Assembly: GCF_003369915.1 (NCBI RefSeq)
Contig: NC_046673.1
Location: forward strand, 15,732,001-15,796,000
Origin: Drosophila miranda
Lineage: Eukaryota > Arthropoda > Insecta > Diptera > Drosophilidae
Reading direction: 5' to 3'
DNA: 64,000 bases
Shown here one piece after another: positions 23,128 through 35,600 of this stretch. Both the position numbers and the translations under genes were made by a program. The stretch's first letter is position 1. Each line of letters opens with the position of its first letter. The notes under the pieces were generated by a model. That model saw nothing but the letters and a program-made list of their open reading frames with translations, was not told the origin of the DNA and made no database searches.

Positions 23128-23886
23128 GGCTCCGATTTATATATGTCTTCTACAGTGTAACTAATGTTTAAGACTCGAAAAACATTTGTTTACACAAAAA
23201 CGTGCGAGCCACAAATGGAGTGCTGGAAAAGACAAGACATTCAAGTGCTGTGAAGCGTCTAAGCGGAACTAGTTCATTCTGTTCTTAATAAAATACATAT
23301 AATAGATCTATGTATTACATACATACAAAACTACTACTAGTTATGATTTTATATATAATTGAACTATGAAAATTTTTTGGAGTTCAAAAATCACTAAATT
23401 TTGAATATACGCGTTGCATTGGTATTTAACACTTGGTTCCCTCTGAACCATTTAGTTCGTTCAGAATGGAACTAAGTTTTGAGCTGCTATCGCTGGCTAT
23501 CTGGGGATGGGCGATATTTTGATACCGTGACAGCCGCAAGTAGTTATGCGATTTCTACCTTAAAGCATTAACATTCTAGTAAATTGTGAGCAATATGTAT
23601 TAAAATTACTACGACTAATTTTTGCTGTCTTTAACCATACAGTATATTGTTATGCCAGTTCATACAACGTTCATGCACTGAATTAGATCCCAGCGATCCC
23701 AACGATATATGTACATATATAAACATATATGAAAATTGTCACGGAATACTTGTGAAGAGGAACAACTATCGCACATAGAGATGCGTATCGAGACTAGAGC
23801 GCACACGTGCATTTTGAACTTCTGCGGCTCTCGCAGATAATTCTTTTATTTATTAGATTTAGAGCTTAGTACAAGAGTTAGCCAAG
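23128..23886. promoter_or_regulatory. shared upstream region of UTP11 and NAT10
   Basis: Divergent intergenic region. Near 23146-23158 the minus strand reads TTACACTGTAG, resembling the Ohler motif 1 used by fly housekeeping genes. The middle is AT-rich and I see no TATA box clearly placed for NAT10. Both genes serve 18S rRNA maturation, so co-expression is plausible. Confidence 0.4.
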
Positions 23887-26800
23887 ATGGTCAAGAAGAA
23901 AATTGACAATCGCATACGCGTGATGATTGAGAATGGCGTCAAGCTGGGCCATCGGACCATGTTCATCATCATTGGCGACAAGGCGCGCGACCAAGTGCCC
24001 ATACTCTACGACATCCTCACCAAGTCCACGGTGAAGGCGCGCCCCACAGTGCTGTGGTGCTACAAGAACAAAGACGAGGCCATATCCAAGTGAGTGGGGG
24101 ATCAGTTATTGTCTGGCAAATGTCCAACTTTCACGTAATTCCCTTCCTTTCCTTCAGCCATGGCAAAAAGCGGGCCAAGAAGATTGCCGTGGGCAAGGTG
24201 GACGTGAATGAGGCGGATTTGTTCGATTCCTTCCGTGTTGCCACCACCATCCATGGGCGTTACTACTCGGAGACACATGCGGTCCTGGGCCGCACATATG
24301 GCGTGTGCGTGCTGCAGGACTTTGAGGCTCTGACGCCGAACCTGCTGGCTCGCACAGTGGAAACCGTCGAGGGCGGCGGCCTTATCATTCTGCTGCTGAA
24401 GACCCTACAGTCCCTGAAGCAGCTCTACACGATGAGCATGGATGTGCACAAGCGATTCCGCACCGAGGCCCATCAGACAGTCACCTGCCGCTTCAACGAG
24501 CGTCTGATCCTGTCGCTGGCCGACTGCAAGCGCTGTCTGGTTGTCAACGATGACCTGACAGTGCTCCCCCTCAGCTCAAAGACCATCAATGTGGACCCAG
24601 TGAACGTAAGAACCGATTCGATCAGTGGTTGTGTGGTAATATCATTCCAGTGCTTTTATTATAGCCTGCAGGAGCGGGGCGCTCTGAGAACGATAGCAGC
24701 CTAAAGGATCTGAAGGAGAGCCTGATGAATGTACAGCCGGCGGGGGCCTTGGTTAACCTCTGCAAGACCTACGACCAGGCCAATGCCGTGGCCCAGTTCA
24801 TTGAGGTGCTGGTGGACAAGCAGCTGGAGCCGCCCATGTCTCTGACAGCGGCACGTGGTCGCGGCAAATCGGCCGCCCTGGGTCTCTCGATAGCCGCGGC
24901 CGTGGCCTTTGGCTATGTGAATGTTTACGTGACCTCGCCGCATCCCGAGAATCTGATCACGTTGTTCGAGTTTGTGCTGAAGGGATTCGATGCGCTCGAG
25001 TATCAGGAGCATGCGGACTACACCATAATCCGGTCGACAAATGCCGACTACAAGAAGGCCATCATCCGGATCAATATTACGAGGAGCAGCCGGCAGACCA
25101 TCCAGTATATAGCGCCCAGCGACACGCATCTGCTGAATGCCGCCGATCTGCTGCTGATCGACGAGGCGGCCGCCATTCCGCTGCCGCTAGTAAAGAAGAT
25201 GATCGGCCCCTATCTGGTGTTCATGGCCAGCACCATCAATGGCTACGAGGGCACAGGACGCTCCCTCAGCCTGAAGCTCATCTCGCAGCTGCAGAAGGAG
25301 AACAATGCCCGGCCGCCGCTGAAGCTGGATGAATCGATTCGGTACCAGGAGAACGACGACATCGAGCGCTGGCTGATAAATCTGCTCTGTCTGGATGCTA
25401 GCACTGTGCCGTCCATCAGCTCCGGCTGCCCTACACCCGATGCCTGCGAGCTGTACTACATTGATCGCGACGCTCTCTTCTCCTACCACAAGGCAGCCGA
25501 GTCGTTCCTGCATCGCCTCGTCTCCATCTACGTTTCCTCCCACTACAAGAACACTCCCAACGACCTCCAGATGATGAGCGACGCCCCAGCGCATCATTTA
25601 TTCTGTCTGCTGGGTCCCGTCCAGCGTCTCGATCAGCTTCCCGAAATCCTCGTCGTCATCCAAGTGTCGCTGGAAGGACAGATCTCCTCGAAGAGCATCA
25701 GCGAATCGTTGGGACGCGGCAAGAAGGCCGCCGGCGACCTCATACCCTGGAACATTGCAGAGCAGTATGGAGATGTGGACTTTCCCAAGCTCTGCGGCGT
25801 TCGGATTGTGCGCGTGGCCACGCATCCCAATTACCAGAGGATGGGCTATGGCAAGCGGGCGATTCAGTTGCTCAAGGACTACTATGCCGGACGGCACACA
25901 AACCTGGACCTGGATAGACCCACTGCCTCCAAGGATGGCGGCCAAAATGGTGAGAATTCTACCCTCCCCAAAAGTACTCCCGAAATAACATTTCATTCCG
26001 CATCCCCTGCAGGCATAGAAGAGGTGGAGGAGGAGCAACTGAGTCTCCTGAAAGAGCAGATCCGGCCGAGGAAAAACATTCCCACACTCCTGCAACGCCT
26101 GCACGAGCGCACACCGGAGCCTGTGGACTACATTGGCACCTCGTATGGCCTGACGCCGGAGCTGCTAAAGTTCTGGAAGAGCGCCGGCTTTGTGCCCGTG
26201 TACCTCAGCCAGAAGGCCAACGAACTGACCGCCGAGCACAGCTGCATCATGCTGCACACGCCCACAACTACTCCGTGGTTGGGGCTCTACTACCAGGACT
26301 TTAGGCGGCGTGTCCTCAAGCTGATGGGAAAGACGTTCCGAGAGTTTGAGACAAAACTCTGCCTGGCACTACTCAAGAACAAGTCCGCGGCGGAGTCTGG
26401 GAGCAGCAGTAAACCCCTGGACAAGAACACACTGGACGTGTTCTTTTTGCCGCACGACCTGGAACGCCTCGAGAGCTACGCGCGCCAGCAGTCCGAGTTC
26501 CGGCTGATCCTCGACCTCCTCACAGACATCGCCCAGCTGTACTTCCAGGGCCGGTTCGAGTCCCTGCAGCTGGACCTGGTGCAGCAGGGCATTCTCCTGG
26601 CATTGGGTGTGCAAGGCAAGACGGTGGACACCCTCGGGCAGGAGCTGAATATGCCGGGAAACCAGCTGCTGGCAAAGTTCTTTGATGCCATGAAAAAGTG
26701 CAATCAGTGCTTCCGCTCCATCATCGAGCAGCACATCGAGGGCGGCATGTTGCAGGAGGCGGATCTGCCGCGCGGCGAGGACCTCCAGCCGATCAGCCTC

Positions 26801-27181
26801 TCGCTCGACCAGGAGCTCGACCAGACTGCCCAGAAGCTGAGCAAGCAGCAGCGCAAGGAGCTTAAGCGCCTCAAGGCCGAGCAGCTGGACGAGTTCCTGA
26901 TCAAGGGCACCGAAGAGGACTGGTCCAAGGCCCTGCAAACGAACGGCAGTGGCGTCGACAGCGGTCTCATCTCCGTCAAGAGGTAGGTGCGCGTGCAGCA
27001 GCTTTCCCCTCATTTCAATGGCCATCTCATTCATCTCTCTCTCTCTCTTTTACCCAGTGGACACCTGAGAAGCGGTGCCATCGAGCCGATCGAGGATAGG
27101 GAGCTGGCCGGACCGCAGGCCAAGAAGAAAAAGAAGAGCAATCCAAAACAGAAACGCAGTCTGGGCAAGTCCTTGATCTAG
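23887..27181 (+). CDS. l(1)G0020: RNA cytidine acetyltransferase NAT10/Kre33 (1009 aa)
   Basis: Five exons: 23887-24089, 24158-24605, 24665-25949, 26013-26982, 27058-27181. All introns have GT/AG ends and the phases join to one 1009-residue frame. NAT10 forms N4-acetylcytidine in 18S rRNA (and in serine/leucine tRNAs with a partner) using ATP and acetyl-CoA, and is part of the nucleolar small-subunit processome. Visible features are the N-terminal VKKKIDNRIRVMIENG start, Walker A GRGKSA at about residues 282-287, an IDEAAAIPLPLV helicase motif, a GNAT acetyltransferase core with VATHPNYQRMGYGKRA, and a lysine-rich tail for nucleolar targeting. Length matches fly and human orthologues. The 63 bp third intron is a multiple of three without a stop, so its retention would not break the frame. 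Confidence 0.96.
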
Positions 27182-27288
27182 GAAGATCCACCCTATGTGT
27201 GGGTGGATTTTAATTTCTGTAGAAAATTAATTACATTTTTGTTAAACGAGGAAAAAAACCGAATATATATAATCGATGATTTAAGGCC

Positions 27289-28898
27289 TTATATTTGAAT
27301 GGTATCCTGGGTCTGCTTGGCCGCCTTGGCGGCGGCACGACGACGATCGGCCAGATCTTGGTAGCTGGTTCCGGGATCCTTGTGCGAGTTGCGCTCGAAA
27401 CGCTTCACCTTGGCCTTCTTGCGGGTGACGGCCACCGTTGTGGGCAGCATGTTGTTCTTCTGCAGCAGATGGAATCGGTCCTTCAGCAGATTGCTCTCCG
27501 GTTTCACGTTGCGCAGATTGCCGGCCAGATCCTCGGGCATATTGACATCCACATCGGGCTCTTCGAACTTGTGTCGCCCCAGGCGCTTCGGCTCGAACTT
27601 CTTCTTCTCCGCCCGCTGCTTGCGACGCTTCTTCAGGTCGTTCAGGTCCTCGGCCTCGTCATCCAGTTCATGGCGAATCGATTTGATGCTTAAAGAGGAG
27701 TGGAGTCCAAACTTAGTAACAGATAAGGCGAAAGGATGGGGGGAGATGGCTTACCGGATCAGATCGGCTGTCTGTTGCTTGAGCTTCTTTTTGAGCTCCG
27801 TTTTGCGCTGCAGCTCCTTCTGCTTGAGCTCCTTGCGGCGGGCCTGTTTGCTCTTCTTTGAATCTCGCTCCACGGCGGCATTGATTGTGCGATAGGCCTT
27901 ATCCGAAGAATCGTTTGTGTCATCCTCCTCCTGCTCGGATTCCTCCTCTTTCTCATCCGCATCTTCATCCATTCCCTCGCTCATCTCAATCAGGCGAAGC
28001 TCGTCGCGCTGCTCGGGTGTGACTTTGCTGAACATACTAGTGGTGACGCGCTTCAGATGCTGCTCCTTCTTGATGATGCCCTCCTCACGCTCCACGACCT
28101 CCGACAACAACTGCTTGTGCGCCTCCAGTGCTGGATTGTAGCTCATGCCGGGATGTGGAGGGACAAACTTCTTGCCCTTGATGGTCTTGTGGTGCATACT
28201 GGCGTGAGTCTTGACCAACTTTTTACCCACGTTACCAGCTATGTGGAGGGCCAGATCGCGGCTGATCCAACCCTTTTCGTCTTTCAGGCCCGGAATCTTG
28301 TCACGAAAGTCCACATCCTGCCAAATGTCGTTGTCAAAGTTGGTCTTCTTGCTCTTCTTGTCGGCCAGGCGCTGCTCCATCTTTACATAGTACTGGCCCC
28401 GATCGCTGTTGGCCTGTCGATGGCGCGGCTTGGTGGGATTACACACCTCCATTTCAATATTGCGTCCGTTCTTCTTTTGCTTCACATGATTGCTGAAAGA
28501 ACGCACTTGCATTTGGAGGATCAATACAAAGGTGCACCACCTACCGCTTGACAATGGGATCCTGCACTTTGGATGTGTTCTCCATGGGTTGGAATGTGCG
28601 CATGGGCTTCTTGGCATTCAGCTTCCGCTTCTGCTTGATGCTCAGCACAGTGGGCTTTGCCTTCAGCGGCGTGGAGTCCAGCACGAATAGATCCTCATCC
28701 TGCTTTTCTGTGAACGTGCTGTGTGGAAAAAGTTAAGAAAACTCCAAGATTCGGGGCTGCAAGAACCCACCCAATGCGCTCCTCCTGGCGCTGATCCTCA
28801 AGGAACTGCTCTACATCTTGAATGTCTGTCTTGCGCCAGGCGGATTTGTTTTTCTTCGAAATGCGCTTCTTTTTCGTTCCAGGCTCCACGGCAGTCAT
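27289..28898 (-). CDS. CG1785: NOP53-like ribosome biogenesis factor (479 aa)
   Basis: Four exons on the minus strand: 28771-28898, 28545-28718, 27755-28492, 27289-27688, joining in one frame. The protein begins [20 protein letters not shown] and has the family's conserved blocks ([26 protein letters not shown], the [11 protein letters not shown] region), an acidic tract ([10 protein letters not shown]) and Arg/Lys-rich coiled coils to the end. Nop53/GLTSCR2 acts in the nucleolus on 60S precursors; yeast Nop53 recruits the exosome helicase Mtr4 for ITS2 processing. Length equals human NOP53. It is convergent with NAT10, stops 107 bp apart, so the 3' UTRs may overlap. An Ohler motif 1 lies upstream. 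Confidence 0.93.
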
Positions 28899-28976
28899 GG
28901 TAAAAGATGTTTAAAAACGAAAACAAATTGAAGTGCCAGAGCGGCACACGTGCAATATGAATATGGGGAGAGGGAG

Positions 28977-28987
28977 CAGTGTGACCG
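28977..28987 (-). promoter_or_regulatory. Ohler motif 1 core promoter element of NOP53
   Basis: The minus strand reads CGGTCACACTG, a perfect match to the YGGTCACACTR consensus of Drosophila housekeeping promoters, 79 bp upstream of the NOP53 ATG. In this promoter class it usually sits close to the start of transcription. Confidence 0.7.
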
Positions 28988-29877
28988 CGGATTTATCGTT
29001 AAAATATACCGTCCGACCCTCAGAAATATACCGTAAATATACTGACGAATTCAAGTTCTACTATACATATTCCTTGATTTTGATATTCCGTGGAAAATTT
29101 TTAGCTAGATAGAACATTTAGCCATGCCCACATAATTTTATCGAATTAATAAACCTATTTTCTAATTGACTGGTTTGTTTTAAACACTTGCTTTTATTGC
29201 ATTTTGCGTAAAAAGAGGTTTTAGCGAAAATGGTCAAACAAAAAAAACGAAAGAGGATAGTCGTTCCTATTGTTCAATTTTGATATTCCGTCGAATACTA
29301 TTAGCTAGATAGAACATTTTGCCATGCCCACATAATTTTATACGATTTATGAATCCATTTTTTACTTAACTGGCTTATTCTAAATACTTGCTTTTATTGG
29401 ATTTCTATATGCCGTTGAAAATAAAATGTAATAGGATGAAATTGATGGTATCAGCTCGATAGTGCCCTCGGCAGTGATGGGCAATAACAACTGCTTTTCA
29501 CAGCTAAGAAATACAAAAATGACTAAGCAACAACACGATTTGCATGCTAAATGAAACATATATTATTGATTTCAGCACCAAACAATAATATAATAATAAT
29601 ATTTTGCGAGGAGAGCAACAGTTGGTATAAAGAGCTAAAAATTGATATTAAATATACATGTATACCTAAAAAAGCTAGATATGGTATGGTAAATAATTGA
29701 AATAGCTGAAAAATATATCAGCAACAGGGTAAACAAGCTCAACTTATAAACAGTGAATCTTTGCAGTATGTACAATAAATATATGCAATCGTACAGTAAC
29801 GAAGCTATCTTTAATAGCTAAATAGCTGAAAGTAGCTCTGGCATGTAGCTAACGAACTGCATCTCTATACCCAACAA
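28988..29877. other. AT-rich intergenic with a tandem duplication
   Basis: No gene is seen. It contains AATATACCGT-type repeats (29004-29042), a 200 bp-offset tandem duplication (listed separately) and TAGCTAAATAGCTGAAA-like motifs at 29688-29835. Confidence 0.45.
29078..29410 (+). repeat. tandem duplication, two units offset by 200 bp
   Basis: 29078-29210 and 29278-29410 align end to end: both start TTTTGATATTCCGT, share AGCTAGATAGAACATTT, CCATGCCCACATAATTTTAT and ACTTGCTTTTATTG, with many substitutions. No coding potential. Confidence 0.7.
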
Positions 29878-30124
29878 GTGTCAGTTGCACAAAAATTTGC
29901 ATCAACGTGCGTAATTTTGTGGGTGCGTTTCTGCGGACCATTCAGCCGTATCAAATTTTGGGCTCAATTTAAAAGGAAGCCACTCGCTCAGGCAATCCAC
30001 AGAAGCAAGTCGCACTCCGTTAGAAGCAAAAGGGCGAGCAATAAATACGGGATTCCGAATAAAAAAACTACAACACAGAAGCAGTGCGAGAGCAACAACC
30101 AGAAGCAGCCGCTGAATAAAAGCC
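29878..30124 (+). other. probable 5' non-coding exon of the kinase-like gene
   Basis: Sequence rich in AGAAGCA-type motifs ends at AAAGCCG followed by GTAAGTT at 30125, a good donor. A pyrimidine-poor acceptor GAGCAG near 30334 could complete a 5' UTR intron before the ATG at 30398. No TATA box is clear. Confidence 0.35.
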
Positions 30125-30397
30125 GGTAAGTTAACGCCGCGCCGCCGCTCCGCCAGCGCTCACAGTGGCTGAGGACAGAGGCAGCGCTGCGAGTGTAAAT
30201 CGGGAACTACTGACGTGTCCAAACACAAACCCAGCCAGAATAAACGTCGCTGCCGAAGATGTTTTTCACTGATTAAAGCTGAATGTCAAGTGCTGTCCGC
30301 TTATCAATTGAATATTATCTAATTTTCGAGCAGATTGTTTGCTACAAATACCAGATAAAGATCCCCGAGCGGAAACACTAACCCATCAGCCGGCAAG

Positions 30398-31727
30398 ATG
30401 AGCTCAACTGTGAAATTGGGAGACATTTCCGCCAAGTTTTCGGAGGCGACGCTGGACGAAATCTTCCAGAAGGCGGGTGGCACCAAGTACACCTCGTACA
30501 AGTTCGGTCCCAGCGGCAAGAAGGGCGATGCCTACTTGAGCCGCGTCTTTCGCATCACCATCTTTGGCGTTAAGGCAGGCCCAGATGGCAAGGATGTGGA
30601 GCTGGAGGTGAATACCATCGTCAAGGCCATGCCGGACAATCTGCACAGGCGTCGGTTGTTCCGGTCTGTGATATTCTTCCGGAACGAGATCCATTTCTAC
30701 ACGAAGGTCATTCCAGCCATTGAGGCCTTCCAGGAAGCCAGGCAGCCCAAACCGAATAATCCCTTTGTGGAGTACGCCAAGTGCTATGCCTCCTTGTGCG
30801 ATGGCATCAACGATTTCATTGTTCTGGAGGATGTGGGACAACGCGGCTATAAAGCACCTGTTCGGTGAGTCTCATCCATTCCAGCAGCCTATAGCGATGA
30901 CTGAAACAATCTCTTGCAGCCAGGACTACATTGCTCTGCCGGATGCCCTGCTCACGATGCGCACTCTGGGGCGCTACCATGGCGTGGCCCTGGCCTTCAA
31001 TGCCTTGGACCCGAAGAACTTCGAGAAGGCCGCCTCGGCTTTGGAAGAGACCTACTACGGGGAGCACACCCGCGAGTGGTACACCGGCTTCTTGGGGCTG
31101 GCCGAGAACGTCGCCAAGGACGCCATTGCCAAGACCTATCCCAACACCAAGTACGAGACGATTGGCAACAACTTCCTGCAGCCGTCGCTCTTCGACGATT
31201 TGATAGACCTCGTGTCCACGCGCTCGAAGCTGAGCGTGTTCGGGCACGGCGACTGCTGGACGCCCAACTTCCTCACCAGCTACGGGGATAAGAGCCAGCC
31301 GCTGAGCATTATCATCATCGATTTCCAGTTGGCACGCTGCTCCTCACTGGCCCTCGACCTAAGCTTCTTCATCTACTCTTGCACCAGCCAGGAGCTGCGC
31401 GAGAAGCACTATGAGGAACTGCTGCGCGCGTATCTGGACAGTGCCCAGAGCCTGATCACCGATCTGGGTGGCAATGCCGAGTCGATCATCTCATGGGATT
31501 CGCTAAAGGCGGAGCTCGTTCAGTTTGGACGCTTCGGCTGCGGCATGGGAATTGAATCGCTGCCCATGACCATGATGGAGGACGAAGAGGTCGCCGACCT
31601 GGATGCCATCAAGGAGAATGCCATTCTCACCGACATCTGGAACATTACGCCCTTCAAGGAGTCCGCCAAGCAGCAGCGTCTGGCCGACATCTTCAAGCAC
31701 GCCATCGACCAGAACTACATCAAATAG
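30398..31727 (+). CDS. ecdysteroid kinase-like (EcKinase/DUF227) protein, 424 aa
   Basis: Two exons, 30398-30864 and 30920-31727, with a 55 bp intron (GTGAGT, TTGCAG). The protein begins MSSTVKLGDISAKFSEATL and has the phosphotransferase fold of the EcKinase family: an N-lobe with VELEVNTIVKAMP-like strands, the Brenner-type catalytic loop HGDCWTPNFL near residue 265, and the metal-binding IIIIDFQLAR about 30 residues later. The family (often 400-430 aa in flies) is thought to phosphorylate ecdysteroids or detoxification substrates. The substrate here cannot be told from sequence. It is soluble with no signal peptide. ATG context AAG ATG is good. It is convergent with Hexo2 at a distance of about 870 bp. 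I do not assign a specific orthologue. Confidence 0.88.
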
Positions 31728-32601
31728 AGCGCCTCGATTGTAAGGAGCACCAAAAAGATCAAAGGCAGTGGAGGACAATGAAAAAGGGCCCCCAGTATTA
31801 TTGGCTACATATTCTACCCCACATCATATCGCACATCGTATATCCTATTTAATATAATGTAATTTTTTTTTGTACGAAATAGAGTGTCCCATTATATGGA
31901 CTATAGTGTAATCGCATGTGGAAGTCGTGTTGTAGAATATTTTAACGAAAAATTCGTTTGTTTGTAATTCTTTACTTTTACAGCGGGTCTCTCCCGATTG
32001 ATCACTGATCTGGCTGATGCTGTTTCGGACAATACGACAATAATCTCTTGGGATAATCCTATTTTCGGATTATTCGGATAATTATTTGTGGATTGCCAGC
32101 ACCGTTTTCCAAACAATGAAGTTGCAACATGAAAACATTTTATATCTCAAGCTTTTAAGACCAGCATCAGAATTTGCCGAAACGCAGAAATATATAATAC
32201 CAAAGTCCTGGGCAGAAGATCGGAAAGGAAATTCGAAGAGGAGAGTTTAAAGATGAAACCCAACAAATGGATATGGAAAACATTGGATTCAATTTAAAAC
32301 AACCCTCCAAATGTTTAAGAATGGATAAATATTAAAAGCAGCATATAACGCCAATGAGGGGCCCCTCCGTATGACGCGTGAAACACCAAGATTGGATACA
32401 GATACGAGTTAATTAAGATCTTATGCATCCCATATCAAGTACTGTGATTCCTCTTCGAATAATCAATCAAAAACTTCGATTCTTGTTAGATAAGAATGAA
32501 TTTTTTTGTTGTATGGATAATTAACGATGGAGATAACATAACTGATAGTAGACTGAAAACATATATACACAGTGCTGTTCGGCCATGTCCGGGACCTCTG
32601 T
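31728..32601. other. convergent 3' flanks, no gene
   Basis: 3' UTR of the kinase-like gene and downstream sequence, then the 3' flank of Hexo2. AT-rich, without a supported open frame. Confidence 0.5.
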
Positions 32602-35600
32602 CTAGAGACACCTCCCCTCGTGTAGGACACACCAGCGTGGGATGACGGCGTCCGCATGGATGCCACGTGCCAGGAGGCGCTCTCGATAGCGATAGAAGCG
32701 ACGCTGGGCCACCAGAGCCGAGGACTTTGGATTCGACCAGAGGCGTTCGGCGGCCGCACCAGCTCGTGGCCAGATGCGGGACTCTAAAGGATCGGATAAA
32801 TGAATGATCTGAGGGGGGATTCGCTAAGGGCATGCACTTACCCAAGGAGTTGTGATCGACAAACTCGCTCCACATGCACACCTCGCCGCCGAGGACCTGG
32901 TTCCCGTGATTGCCCATCGGCATGCCGCTGGCGTAGACTGTGCGCCAGTTGTAGTAGCTGGTGCTGCCCCAGAAGCCGTGGTCCAGATACCAGGCGTTCT
33001 TGGTGGAAACAATCAGGCGGTAGCCGCGTTGCAGCAGGTCCCGGTTGAGGGGGTCCTGGGAGTCGACCCACGTCTGGATGATGAACCGCTCCTTGGGCAG
33101 GAAGGTCTCAATGTATTTCGGAACGGTCAGGTGGCTGGACCAGAGGATCACTGGCTTGGGCTCTTTGATGCTGGGATACATGCGCTCGTTGATGTCGTCC
33201 CAGGCGTTCAGATTCCGCTGATGGAACTGCGACCACAGTCGGAGGAAGCTCTGCTCGCTGAGATCGTAGCCCTGGGCCCGCATCTTCGTCACGATCTCCT
33301 CCGTGTTGTTCCAGCACGGGAGAAACACCTCGTCGCCGCCCATGTGCACGGTCTCCTCCGGTGCCCCCACCTCGGCCACATCCTCGAGGATCTCCTTCAG
33401 CACCGCGTACATGTGATCGTTCAGGGGGTTCAGCTGACCGCACGGCGGCTGCACGCAGAAGCGCCGCCAGGGCGACTGATTTAGGCACACGGACATGTTA
33501 CCCAGGCCCGCCGCCGGGCCCCACTGCCACCCGTTGCCCGCGTGCGAAGGCCCATCGATCTCAATGAGGATGCGGATGCCCCGGAGGCGGGCATACTTCA
33601 CCAGATTGACGGAATCCGTGCGGGAGTAGGTCTGCGAGGCGGAGTAGGCGCCGTAGCGCTGCATCTCCGGCACACGGGTGATCTCAAGCGGGAAGCTGTG
33701 CGTGTCCACCACATGCCAATGGAGGACGTTCATCTTGGAGGCGGCCATGGCGTCGAGGGTGCTGCGCAGATACCGCAGCGGTATGAAGTTGCGCGAGGTG
33801 TCCAGGAGCACGCCGCGATGCGGGAAGGCGGGACGATCGGAGATGCGGGCGGCGCTAACGAGGAGCAGGCCGTTGGTCACGCTCCCCGCCACCAGGTTGC
33901 TGAGCGTCTCGAAGGAGTGCCTCGCTCCGTACACTGTCGCCGCCTGGATGTCCACGAAGGTGGCCGTCTCCGTGGTGCGGAGCACCATCGAGTAGCTCTC
34001 GTCCGTGCGCCAATCGAGGACGAGACTGTCGCTGCTCACAGTGGCCCGCACGAGGATCTGCTTGCTGCTGGCCAATGTGCAGTTGCGGCTGCACTCCTTG
34101 AGCAGATTGCTCACAAACAGGCGGTTCGTCTCGCGCAGGAACTGCGTGGTCACCTCGCTGGGGGCCACCACATGGAAGCGCACCTTCCACGGATCAAAGT
34201 GCACCCGCTCGTGCGACAGGCTGCACTCCTCCCCCGTCGGCATCGGCCAGATGGATCCATACTTGCCGCACGACAGCCGGCAGTCTCTTTGGCTCTCGAA
34301 TCGCTCCTCCAGATACTGCGCCCCATCCTCCATATCATCCTCGGACGTACAGATGTCCGTTTGGCTGCAGAGCCACTTTCTGAAATATGGAAATATGTTT
34401 ATGTACTCTCGGGCGGAAGACTCTAGCGATAAGTTTATCAAATTCTTCTTCGAGGCGGTTCCGTTCCACTCGAAAGACCCACAAAGATTGCAGAGGATCT
34501 ACTCGTATAATCGTATATTTGCCTATTATGGAACATTTTTTACTAAAAAATTGTTGTATTGTATCTGTAGTTTGTAATAGCTTTATGGCTTTTGCGGTTC
34601 GATAATGATTCGTGGTAGTGCCGCCCAAAGACCCATCAAAATATACAAAACAAATATCAACTTTTAAAGGGGATCTTTTCAGTAATCTCTTAAGTTAAGG
34701 GAACCACAGTTTTATTTATCTTGCATTTAAGTTCGTTTGAGCATGAATTGTTCCCTTTGTTCAAGCTTGGGGGAACTTTTAGAAACCGTCTTTCAAGGTC
34801 AGGAATTCTCTATTCCATGTAATGAATATGATATATGAAATATTTATTGCACAGGATCTTTAGATCTTCACTATTGCACACGAGAAAAACTGGAAAGCTG
34901 TCTGGAAAAACCACTTTTTCTCCATGGCCTGGGTTTCAATTTCACTTGATCAAAATTGGGTTAAAAGTGGATTTTGGATTGCACTTTTAATCGCTTTTTG
35001 CGGTTATAGAAAAAGGGAACACACCGGCTGCCGCTGCCGATCGCTTCGACGCTGTCGTCGTACTGCGCCGGCGCTGCGCTCAGGGCTAGGCAAATGCAGA
35101 CAGCCAGCGTCGCTGTCGCTGTCGGCGTCGAGCAGTAACAAAGGTTGTGGCCGCTGAACCGCAACTTCGTTTTTAACTGTTTTAACGGTTTATACACCAT
35201 ATGCATCAAAGCGAGATAATGACAGCCAAACCATACAAATATGTATATCAAATGATACCCTTATTCCGTTTGGGTTTGTAGGTTTGACCCAAAAAGGATA
35301 TTAAACAATGTCTTTTTATCCTTTTGTTTGCATAGATACTTCAAAACTTAACAAAAAAAACCACAAACTTTTTTATAATTGATTTAAATTTTACTTTCAT
35401 CTATTCCGAAATAATTCACTTTAAACTTAAACATTTTCGGTTTCATTTATGGGATCGTTAGATCGTCACTTTTGCACAAGAGAAAAGCTGGAAAGCTGTC
35501 TGGAAAAACCACTTTTCCTCCGAGGCCTTGGTTTCAATTTCACTTCAGCGACATTAGGTTTGATATGGATTTTGGAGTGCACTTTTAATCGATTTTTGGG

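Noticed and set aside
24701-27034. Long minus-strand frames opposite NAT10 (up to 221 codons)
   Set aside because: Antisense of a strongly conserved coding sequence with biased codon usage; no independent gene features.
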